A stretch of 64,000 nt of DNA from Arthrobacter sp. OV608. Its GTDB lineage: Bacteria; Actinomycetota; Actinomycetes; Actinomycetales; Micrococcaceae. The position numbers and the translations under genes are program-made. The notes beneath the pieces are model-generated. The model saw only the letters and a list, made by a program, of their open reading frames with translations. It was not told where the DNA came from and searched no databases. This document shows, in pieces, positions 57,553-64,000 of the stretch (positions are counted from its first letter, which is position 1; every line of letters begins with the position of its first letter). Where the stretch lies: positions 171,251 to 235,250 of the forward strand of contig FOEZ01000008.1 of NCBI GenBank assembly GCA_900110595.1. Reading direction: 5' to 3'.

Positions 57553-59214
57553 TCAGGAACGCAGGGCAGGACTGGAGTACAGCTCCATGCCGTCGCGCAC
57601 CGTCTGCAGGCATACCGGATCCGTACCGGTGTCCAGTGCCGGCAGCAGGGGTGTCCGGGCCCGGGGGTCGGTGCTCCACGACTGGACCCGGCCATCAGCC
57701 ACCTGGACCATCAGTTCTTCAACCTCCCAGACGGCGAAGCTCGCCGGAGCGCCCGGCACCAGCTGGCCCGCCATCGGGTTGGGATACCTCGCCGCCCGCC
57801 ACCCGGCCCGGGTGTGGCCCAGGAACGCCGCACGCGCCGAAATCCGTTCGTCCGCATTGTGGTGCTCCAGGCAAGCCCTGACGCTTGACCACGGCCGTAG
57901 CGGCGTCACAGGGCTGTCACTGCCGAAGCACACCGGAACTCCCGCCGAATACAGGCTCGCGAACGGGTTCATGGACTTGCTCCGCCCGCCCAGCCGCTTC
58001 TCGTAAAGACCACCGGAACCACCCCAGGCAGCATCAAATGCAGGCTGGGCACTGACGGTCACCGAGAAGCGCGCCAAAGTTTCCACCGCGGCGGCGTCCA
58101 CCATTTCCACATGTTCGAACCGGTGGCCCGCAGCCCTGACCCGCTGCTCCCCCACCTCGCCGGCCGCAAGCTCCAGCGCCTGCAGTGCAGCGTCCAGTCC
58201 GGCGTCACCAATGATGTGGAAGCCGCCCTGGATACCGGCCAGCGAGCATGCCGCCAGGTGGGCTGCGGCCTCCTCCACACTGAGGTACAGGCTGCCGGTT
58301 TCATCGGGGGCGTCAGTGTAGGCGGACCGAAGGGCTGCCGTCCGGGACCCGATGGAGCCATCGATGTTGAGGTCGCCGGCCAGGCCGCGGACACCTGGGC
58401 CAAGCTGGTCAAGGATCGAGCGGGCGTGCTCTTCGGACGACGCAAGCTCGCCCCAGTACGGAAGAACTTCAGGCGTTGGACTGCCCTCACGCTCAAGGTT
58501 GTTCCAGGTACGGGCCACCCGGAGATCCCCGGCGCCCCCAATGTGCGGAGCGCCGATCTCCACGAGGGCCACGTAGCCGTGCGATGCGGCCTCCGCCAGG
58601 GCACGCTGCTGATGCCGGCGCAGCACGTCGTCGGGGAGCCGGCGGGTCGCCTGCCTGGCAGCTGCGTGGGCTGCCCGCGTGACGCGCGCACCGCCGTCGT
58701 AACCGTCCAGGCCGCGAAGGGCGGCGGCGCCCGCCAGCGACGGCGATACCAGTGCAGAGTGCACGTCCACGCGGGAGAGGTAGACCGGCCGTCCCCCAGA
58801 AGCCCGTTCCAGTTCCTCCGCACCCGGCAGCGCACCATCTGCCCAGGTGGTGTCATCCCAGCCGTGGCCAAGAACAGGACCGTCACCTGTGGCCGCGGCC
58901 ACCGCGTCGAGGAGTTCCCTGGCCGAAGAAACGCCTTGCAGCGCCAGGGAGTCCAAGGCCAGGCCGGACTCTGTCAGGTGCACATGGGAGTCAACGAAGC
59001 CCGGCGCCACCAGGGCCCCGCGGAGGTCGATGATCTCCATGGAGCTGTCCGCGATGGAGGATGCTGCCTGCTCCGACCCCACCCATGCCACCGTGTCACC
59101 GTCCACCAGCATGGCCGTGGCGAAGGGGTCGGCCGCCGTGTAGACGGATCCGTTCCTGTAAAGCACTGGTTTGGGCTTCTGGCGCGGTTCGGGCTGTGGC
59201 GCAGGGGTGGGCAT
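57553..59214 (-). CDS. Amidohydrolase (YtcJ-like, amidohydrolase 3 family)
   Basis: A 553-residue metal-dependent hydrolase. The N-terminal beta domain (VLYRNGSVYTAADPFATAMLVDGDTVAWVG) leads to the metal motif APGFVDSHVHLTESGLAL (HxH). Further metal and catalytic positions are in GFHIIGDAGLDAALQAL, RFEHVEMVD and VCFGSDSPVTPLRPWSSVR (final Asp). YtcJ-type enzymes act on diverse amides or imides, and the substrate cannot be read from sequence. It lies between the mannose synthase and helY on the same strand. Confidence 0.9.
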   Translation of the reverse strand: MPTPAPQPEPRQKPKPVLYRNGSVYTAADPFATAMLVDGDTVAWVGSEQAASSIADSSMEIIDLRGALVAPGFVDSHVHLTESGLALDSLALQGVSSARELLDAVAAATGDGPVLGHGWDDTTWADGALPGAEELERASGGRPVYLSRVDVHSALVSPSLAGAAALRGLDGYDGGARVTRAAHAAARQATRRLPDDVLRRHQQRALAEAASHGYVALVEIGAPHIGGAGDLRVARTWNNLEREGSPTPEVLPYWGELASSEEHARSILDQLGPGVRGLAGDLNIDGSIGSRTAALRSAYTDAPDETGSLYLSVEEAAAHLAACSLAGIQGGFHIIGDAGLDAALQALELAAGEVGEQRVRAAGHRFEHVEMVDAAAVETLARFSVTVSAQPAFDAAWGGSGGLYEKRLGGRSKSMNPFASLYSAGVPVCFGSDSPVTPLRPWSSVRACLEHHNADERISARAAFLGHTRAGWRAARYPNPMAGQLVPGAPASFAVWEVEELMVQVADGRVQSWSTDPRARTPLLPALDTGTDPVCLQTVRDGMELYSSPALRS

Positions 59215-59266
59215 GGGCGGACAAACTCCTAAGGGTCAGTGGGCCGGCGGCAGCCGGCAAAGGAAA

Positions 59267-62218
59267 TTAGAGGACAGAGGAATACGCCACGACGCCGCGG
59301 CGGATGAGTGAGATGGCCTCCGAACAGAGGCGGGCCAGGCGGGGTTCGAGGCCGGGGATCTTCGCGAGCTGGTCCAGCAGGTCAACCACCTGCTTCACCC
59401 ACCGCACAAAGTCACCGGCGGCGAGGTCGGTCCCGCTCAGGACGTCCTGCAAATGCCGGCCGCGGGCCCACTTGTAGAGCGGCCACACGAGGCCCAGCTC
59501 GGGCTCGCCGGTCAACGGCAGTTTGTTGTCCTCTTCCACGTCCTCCAGGGCGGACCATTCCCTGACCACAATGTCCACCGAAGTTTCCAGGGAGATGCTG
59601 GGCATCCGGGGCCGGAGCCCCCGGTCCTCACGCTTGGCCTGGTACACCAGGACGCTGGCAAGGGCAGCGACTTCAACGGCATCGAGGTCATCGAAGGCAC
59701 CCAGCCGCAGGGACTGTGAGATCAGCAGGTCCTTCTCGCCGTAAATCCGGCGCAACCGCTGGCCATCCGGGCTGATGATCAGCCGGCCGTCACCGGCGGG
59801 TTCGAGGTAACCATAGGAGGACAGCACGTCGCAGACGCGGTCAAACGTCTTGGCGATGGTGTTGGTGCGGCCCTGGATCTGCCGGACCAGTCCGTCGGTC
59901 TCGCGCCGGAGCTTCCACCAGCGTTCGGACCAGCGGGCGTGGTCCTCGCGTTCGCTGCAGCCGTGGCAGGGGTGCGCGCGGAGCGCACGGCGGAGTTCTG
60001 CGATGCGCTTTTCCTGGTTGGGCAGGGCCGTGGCGAGGCCAAAATCATTGTTGCGGTTGTTGCCCGGGGCGGGCGGACGGTTCTCCCGCAGCGCGTTCCG
60101 CGCCGAGGAGGCCAGGTCCCGCCGCGACTTGGGAACTTTGGCGTTGAAGGACTTGGGGATCCGGATACGGGTGACCGGTGAGATGGGCCCTTCCAGGTCG
60201 TCGTTCCCGATCCGGCGCAGCTGGTTGTCCAGCGTCAGTACGGCAGGCCGGGGCTCCCGGCTGCTGTGGTCGGAGCTGAGCACAATGGCCGGCCCGGGCG
60301 CCCTTCCACCGGGGACATTGACCACGTCGCCGGGAAGCAGACGGGCCAGCGAATCATCGTTGAGCGATTTGCGGGCCCTTGACTTGGTCCGCGAGGTGAC
60401 GTTTTCGGCGTCGGACAATTCGCGGCGCAACCGGGCGTACTCGGTGAAGTCCCCAAGGTGGCAGGTCATGGACTTGGCGTACCCGGCCAGCGACTCCTCC
60501 CGGCTGCGGACCTGCTTTGCCAGGCCGACCACGGACCGGTCCGCCTGGAACTGGGCGAAGGAGGATTCCAGGATCTCGCGCGCCCTGGCCCGGCCGAACT
60601 GGGCCAGGAGGTTGATGCTCATGTTGTAGGTGGGGCGGAAACTGGAGTTCAGCGGGTAGGTGCGCCGGGACGCCAGGCCGGCAACCGCCGTCGGGTCCGT
60701 CCCCGGCTGCCACAGCACCACAGCGTGGCCCTCGACGTCGATGCCGCGCCGTCCGGCGCGCCCCGTCAGCTGGGTGTACTCCCCCGCAGTGATGTCAACG
60801 TGCGCTTCACCGTTGAACTTGTCCAGCTTCTCCAGCACCACCGAACGGGCCGGCATGTTGACGCCCAGGGCCAGGGTTTCGGTGGCGAAGACCGCCTTGA
60901 CAAGTCCGTCGGCGAAGAGTTTCTCCACCACTTCCTTGAACGTGGGGAGCATCCCGGCGTGATGGGCAGCGAAGCCCCTCAGCAGCCCGTCACGCCAGGT
61001 CCAGAAACCGAGGACGTCCAGGTCATCCGGCGGGATGTCATGGCCGGCCTCGTCGACGCGCTGGGCGATGATCCGCTGTTCTTTCTCGGTGGTCAGCCAC
61101 AGGCCCGAGCCGACGCATTGGGCCACGGCGGCATCACATCCGGCGCGGGAAAAGATGAACGTGATCGCGGGCAGCAGGTCCATCTTGTCCAGGCTCGCGA
61201 TCACCTGGGGCCGGCTGGCGGGGCGCACACCGCGCTCGTCGCCGCCGCGACCGGGCCGCTCGTTCCCGCGCCGGCCGCGCTGTCCCCTGCCGGCGGGACC
61301 GGACCTGGCCCGGAAACTCTGCATGCTTTCGCTTCTGGCCACAGTCAGGAGGTCCGGGTTCACATCGAAGCCCCTCCCCCTGGGGTTGTCGTTCCTGCTG
61401 TCCCGGACCGTTGCTTCCCCGGCGAGGGCCCCGGCTTCAGCATCGACCGGCGGGGCGATCTCGTCGAAAGTGGTTTCCCCGGCGAAAAGGTCCATGATCT
61501 GCCGGCCCACCATCACGTGCTGCCACAGCGGCACCGGCCGGTGTTCAGAAACAATGATGTCCGTGTCGCCACGGACGGTATCCAGCCAGGCGCCGAACTC
61601 CTCGGCGTTGGAAACGGTGGCGCTGAGGGAGGCCACCTGCACCTCGCTGGGCAGGTGGATGATGACCTCTTCCCAGACGGCGCCGCGGAAGCGGTCAGCC
61701 AGGTAGTGCACCTCATCCATCACCACGTAACCCAGGTCATCCAGGGTGGCCGAATCCGCGTAGAGCATGTTCCGCAGGACTTCGGTGGTCATTACCACCA
61801 CCGGAGCGTCGCCGTTGATGCTGGTGTCCCCTGTCAGCAGGCCCACGTTCTGGGCGCCGTACTTCTCAGTCAGCTCGGTGAACTTCTGGTTGCTGAGCGC
61901 CTTGATGGGGGTGGTGTAAAAGGCTTTAAGGCCGCGCTGCAAAGCGAGGTAGATGGCGAACTCGCCAACAATCGTCTTGCCGGCCCCGGTGGGCGCTGCC
62001 ACCAGGACTCCCCGGCCCTCCTGCAGCGACTTGCACGCCTGGCGCTGGAAGTCATCCAGTTCAAAGTCCAGGGTCCTGATGAAGGAGCCTAGATAGGTGG
62101 CTGCTTCTGCCCTTCGTTCAGCGCTGGCGCGGTATCTTTCGGCGGGAGAAAGCTCCTCAGGATCGCTGGGTCCGGCGGAGGTTGGACCAATGGAGAACGG
62201 CCCGGTATTGGAGGACAT
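59267..62218 (-). CDS. helY: DEAD/DEAH-box RNA helicase, Ski2/Mtr4-like (HelY)
   Basis: A 983-residue superfamily 2 helicase. The Q-like region FELDDFQRQACKSLQEGRGVLVAAPTGAGKTIVGEFAIYLAL holds Walker A. Motif II is VVMDEVHYLADRFRGAVWEEV (DEVH), motif III is VASLSATVSNAEEFG, and motif VI is YTQLTGRAGRRGID. An Arg/Gly-rich insert (SGPAGRGQRGRRGNERPGRG) lies near residue 310. The C-terminal DSHCT-like domain includes RLGAFDDLDAVEVAALASVLVY. In actinobacteria this gene sits beside tatAC, as here. It probably acts in RNA turnover. Confidence 0.94.
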   Translation of the reverse strand: MSSNTGPFSIGPTSAGPSDPEELSPAERYRASAERRAEAATYLGSFIRTLDFELDDFQRQACKSLQEGRGVLVAAPTGAGKTIVGEFAIYLALQRGLKAFYTTPIKALSNQKFTELTEKYGAQNVGLLTGDTSINGDAPVVVMTTEVLRNMLYADSATLDDLGYVVMDEVHYLADRFRGAVWEEVIIHLPSEVQVASLSATVSNAEEFGAWLDTVRGDTDIIVSEHRPVPLWQHVMVGRQIMDLFAGETTFDEIAPPVDAEAGALAGEATVRDSRNDNPRGRGFDVNPDLLTVARSESMQSFRARSGPAGRGQRGRRGNERPGRGGDERGVRPASRPQVIASLDKMDLLPAITFIFSRAGCDAAVAQCVGSGLWLTTEKEQRIIAQRVDEAGHDIPPDDLDVLGFWTWRDGLLRGFAAHHAGMLPTFKEVVEKLFADGLVKAVFATETLALGVNMPARSVVLEKLDKFNGEAHVDITAGEYTQLTGRAGRRGIDVEGHAVVLWQPGTDPTAVAGLASRRTYPLNSSFRPTYNMSINLLAQFGRARAREILESSFAQFQADRSVVGLAKQVRSREESLAGYAKSMTCHLGDFTEYARLRRELSDAENVTSRTKSRARKSLNDDSLARLLPGDVVNVPGGRAPGPAIVLSSDHSSREPRPAVLTLDNQLRRIGNDDLEGPISPVTRIRIPKSFNAKVPKSRRDLASSARNALRENRPPAPGNNRNNDFGLATALPNQEKRIAELRRALRAHPCHGCSEREDHARWSERWWKLRRETDGLVRQIQGRTNTIAKTFDRVCDVLSSYGYLEPAGDGRLIISPDGQRLRRIYGEKDLLISQSLRLGAFDDLDAVEVAALASVLVYQAKREDRGLRPRMPSISLETSVDIVVREWSALEDVEEDNKLPLTGEPELGLVWPLYKWARGRHLQDVLSGTDLAAGDFVRWVKQVVDLLDQLAKIPGLEPRLARLCSEAISLIRRGVVAYSSVL

Positions 62219-62238
62219 ATACCAAGCCTAACGGGCGC

Positions 62239-63075
62239 CTAGAGGTTCTTCAGCTCACTGCCCGGGGTGGCGATGTCAGCTGTCGCGTCGGTCTCGGCCA
62301 TCCGCTTCGCCTGGCGGCGTTCACGGCGCTTGTCATTCATCAGGCAGATGCCGATTGCGGCGAAAAAGAGCACCAGAAGGGGGCCGGCCAACATAAACAT
62401 CGAAATGGCATCCGCCCCCGGGGCGGCGATAGCGGCAAGGACAAACACCAGGAAAACGGTGATGCGCCAGGCCTTCAGGATGGTGCGGCCGGAGATAATG
62501 CCGGCCATGTTGATGCCCACCAGAACCACGGGCACCAGGAAGGCGACACCCAGCACCAGCACCATCCGGGTCACGAACTCGATGTACGTCCGGGCGTCGA
62601 TGACACTGGAGGAGCCTTCGGGTGTGAACTGGGTCAGGGCATGGACCACTTGGGGCACCACGAGCCAGCCGGCGTAGATGCCTGCCAGGAACAATGGGAC
62701 CGCAGCCGCCATGTAGCCCAGCGTGTAGCGGCGCTCCTTCGATGTCAGGCCCGGGGTGATGAAAGCCCAGAGCTGGTAGATCCAGATCGGGCTGGAAATG
62801 ACCACGCCGATAAGCAGGGACATTTGGAGCTTGAAATCAAACGGGGACGCAATGCTGCCGAAGTTGATGGCAGCAAGCCCGCCGGTCTGCTCCGAGATCC
62901 GGTTGACCGGCTCGGCCAGTGCCTTCAGCAGCGGATCGTAAAGTATCCAGCCTCCGATGCCGCCAATGACGACGCCAATAGCCGACTTGATCAGCCGGTT
63001 CTTCAGCTCTTTGAGGTGGTCCCAAAGCGCCATGCGCCCTTCGGGGTTGGCTTTACGGGACCGCGACAGTGCCAC
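62239..63075 (-). CDS. tatC: Sec-independent protein translocase TatC
   Basis: Receptor subunit of the twin-arginine translocase that binds folded proteins with RR signals. The 278-residue protein begins with ALSRSRKANPEGRMALWDHLKELKNRLIKSAIGVVIGG; the inner ATG (MALWDHLKELK, 63033) would match the family start too. Six helices follow, with FEFKLQMSLLIGVVISSPIWIYQLWAFITPGLTSKERRY-like FDFKLQMSLLIGVVIS and ARTYIEFVTRMVLVLGVAFLVPVVLVGIN. It is next to tatA and helY. The multicopper oxidase and Rieske protein in this window are plausible clients. Confidence 0.95.
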   Translation of the reverse strand: MALSRSRKANPEGRMALWDHLKELKNRLIKSAIGVVIGGIGGWILYDPLLKALAEPVNRISEQTGGLAAINFGSIASPFDFKLQMSLLIGVVISSPIWIYQLWAFITPGLTSKERRYTLGYMAAAVPLFLAGIYAGWLVVPQVVHALTQFTPEGSSSVIDARTYIEFVTRMVLVLGVAFLVPVVLVGINMAGIISGRTILKAWRITVFLVFVLAAIAAPGADAISMFMLAGPLLVLFFAAIGICLMNDKRRERRQAKRMAETDATADIATPGSELKNL

Positions 63076-63080
63076 TGGGG

Positions 63081-63353
63081 TCAGGCGCGGTTCGACGGCG
63101 GAACGTCAGTGCCGTCTGTCGGCTCGCCGGGCTTCGCCTTGGGGTGGTTGACGATGGTGCCTTCCACCGGGCCTGATGCATCGGTGGTGTCCGTCTTGCC
63201 GTCGTTCTTCATTTCCTTGACCTCGGATTTGATGATCCGCATGGACTGGCCAAGGCTGCGCGCCATGGCCGGAAGCTTGGGGGCGGCGAAGAGAAGCAAA
63301 GCGACGATGATGATAATAACAATGGGCCAGGGGCCATCAAAGAGTCTTCCCAC
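63081..63353 (-). CDS. tatA: Sec-independent protein translocase TatA
   Basis: Pore-forming Tat subunit of 90 residues. A short N-terminus MGRLFDGPWPIVIIIIVALLLFAAPKLPAMARSLGQSMRIIKSEV contains the single membrane helix, the conserved FG/FA-P hinge (LFAAPKLP) and the amphipathic helix. The tail is charged and Pro-rich (KAKPGEPTDGTDVPPSNRA). It lies five bases upstream of tatC, forming a tatAC operon. Confidence 0.95.
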   Translation of the reverse strand: MGRLFDGPWPIVIIIIVALLLFAAPKLPAMARSLGQSMRIIKSEVKEMKNDGKTDTTDASGPVEGTIVNHPKAKPGEPTDGTDVPPSNRA

Positions 63354-63385
63354 GGGAAATCCTTTCCTCTAAATACATCCTACTT

Positions 63386-63733
63386 CTATGTGAAGTCGAG
63401 ATCGCCGAGGGCCTGCGGCTGGCCCCGGTCCGTCTTGCGCTGCACCCGCCGAAGGCGGCGCTGTTCCCGGCGGGACGACTTGGATGCCTCGTAATCATGT
63501 CGCATGACGGCGGGCGAGGCAAAAACGGCGGAGCCCGGCTGCGGCCCGGCAGGGTCGGGACCGGCGGGGGGTTGCCCGCTGGGGGCGATGTGCCCCAACT
63601 TTTCCCCTGCCGCACTGAGGTCCTTGACGGTCGCCATGAACTGGCGGAACAGCCGGATGCCCAGCAGGACATAAAAAAGCAGCGACAGCGCAACAAGCGC
63701 CACCCATATCAGGATCCAGGACCACCAAGGCAT
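63386..63733 (-). CDS. Small membrane protein upstream of tatA
   Basis: A 115-residue protein. The frame is open to 63877, but everything above 63733 overlaps transposase debris in another frame, so I use the ATG at 63733 (MPWWSWILIWVALVALSLLFYVLLGIRLF). One membrane helix near residues 3-29 is followed by FRQFMATVKDLSAAGEKLG and a basic C-terminus SSRREQRRLRRVQRKTDRGQ. I do not recognise a named family. Its place at the head of tatAC suggests cotranscription. Confidence 0.7.
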   Translation of the reverse strand: MPWWSWILIWVALVALSLLFYVLLGIRLFRQFMATVKDLSAAGEKLGHIAPSGQPPAGPDPAGPQPGSAVFASPAVMRHDYEASKSSRREQRRLRRVQRKTDRGQPQALGDLDFT

Positions 63734-63752
63734 GCTGAGAAGTCTAGCTGTA

Positions 63753-63902
63753 CTAACCCGGTTGGTTGGTGACACGGCTGACCGGTGAGGCGCCTTTGAG
63801 TGCGGTGTGGGGCCTGTGGTGATTGTAGTACTCGATGAAGTTGGGGTAGCAGGCTTGGCGTTCAGTTTCTGAGGCATAGGCCTTGGCGTAGGCCCACTCT
63901 TC
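63753..63902 (-). pseudogene. C-terminal remnant of an IS transposase (IS481/IS3-like DDE)
   Basis: On the minus strand codons down to a TAG at 63755-63753 read EEWAYAKAYASETERQACYP, NFIEYYNHHRPHTALKGASP and VSRVTNQPG. EWAY and YNHHRPHTALKG are hallmarks of the C-terminus of DDE transposases of the IS481/IS3 type. The frame breaks just above 63902. The upstream bases run through a stop into a different element, so this is a truncated copy, probably cut by the next insertion. Confidence 0.8.
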
Positions 63903-63935
63903 TTGTGGGGTTACCCGCAAATCGTGGACAGTTGA

Positions 63936-64000
63936 TCAGGCGGCTTGTGCCGGCTGAAGTTTATTGCTGGTAAGGAACTGTTCGTGTTCTACCGGCGTGG
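63936..64000 (-). mobile_element. 3' end of a second transposase, running out of the window
   Basis: From the window edge the minus strand encodes TPVEHEQFLTSNKLQPAQAA followed by TGA (63938-63936). The frame is open to the end. A C-terminus of this kind, directly beside a truncated transposase, suggests a second insertion sequence inserted into the first. The bases 63903-63935 between them should contain its terminal repeat. The family cannot be assigned from 20 residues. Confidence 0.5.

Noticed and set aside
60458-62092. A 544-codon plus-strand frame
   Set aside because: It is antisense to helY, which carries all helicase motifs. It has no recognisable motif of its own.

Overview
The window is high-GC actinobacterial chromosome. 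Gene content and order point to the Micrococcales, most likely Arthrobacter or Pseudarthrobacter: a ctaE-qcrCAB operon with a diheme QcrC, a ctaCDF operon, RbpA, a HelY/Tat cluster, a DasR/HPr pair, CIRCE-hrcA-dnaJ and an actinobacterial LeuA. The genus is an inference from protein resemblance and was not checked by search. No rRNA, tRNA or CRISPR array was recognised.

Layout. 1-7.2 kb: the 3' part of leuS, a DegV protein, comEA-comEC and holA. 7.3-8.6 kb: a decayed VOC-family gene, rpsT and a solitary MazF/PemK-like protein. 8.7-13.4 kb: lepA and hemW, a very long perfect hairpin, then DUF4870 and DUF3097 genes. 13.4-21.7 kb: CIRCE-hrcA-dnaJ-rsmE, a GerMN lipoprotein, then phoH-ybeY-CNNM/CorC-era. 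21.8-25.4 kb: an LCP cell-wall ligase converging on an M13 peptidase. 25.5-29.1 kb: leuA behind a four-leucine leader peptide, then recO and uppS. 29.1-34.2 kb: a lipase-like hydrolase, pyrD, DUF3043, an M20 dipeptidase and an ErpA/IscA-type Fe-S protein. 34.3-43.2 kb: the cytochrome c oxidase and bc1 genes (ctaCDF and ctaE-qcrCAB), split by a divergent HPr/DasR-like pair with a dre-like operator. 43.3-46.4 kb: trpD, an Lrp ligand-domain protein and small VOC or membrane genes. 46.5-52.8 kb: an accessory block with a lipoprotein and a Tat-exported multicopper oxidase, divergent from a type III polyketide synthase, methyltransferase and FAD monooxygenase operon. 52.9-57.5 kb: peptide deformylase, an RlmA-like methyltransferase, NfeD-SPFH, rbpA and a polyprenol-phosphate mannose synthase. 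57.5-63.7 kb: an amidohydrolase, helY, tatC, tatA and a small membrane protein. The window ends in overlapping insertion-sequence debris.

How the parts connect. Most genes are housekeeping: respiration, translation, 16S processing, heat shock, leucine and pyrimidine synthesis, cell envelope. The Tat translocase at the right end would export the multicopper oxidase, which has an SRREALK signal, and probably the Rieske protein. The least ordinary block is the divergent type III PKS / copper oxidase locus. Its gene set suggests that a polyketide phenol or pyrone is made, methylated and hydroxylated inside the cell and perhaps oxidised outside it. The clearest regulatory elements are the leuA attenuator, the CIRCE operator and the dre-like site.
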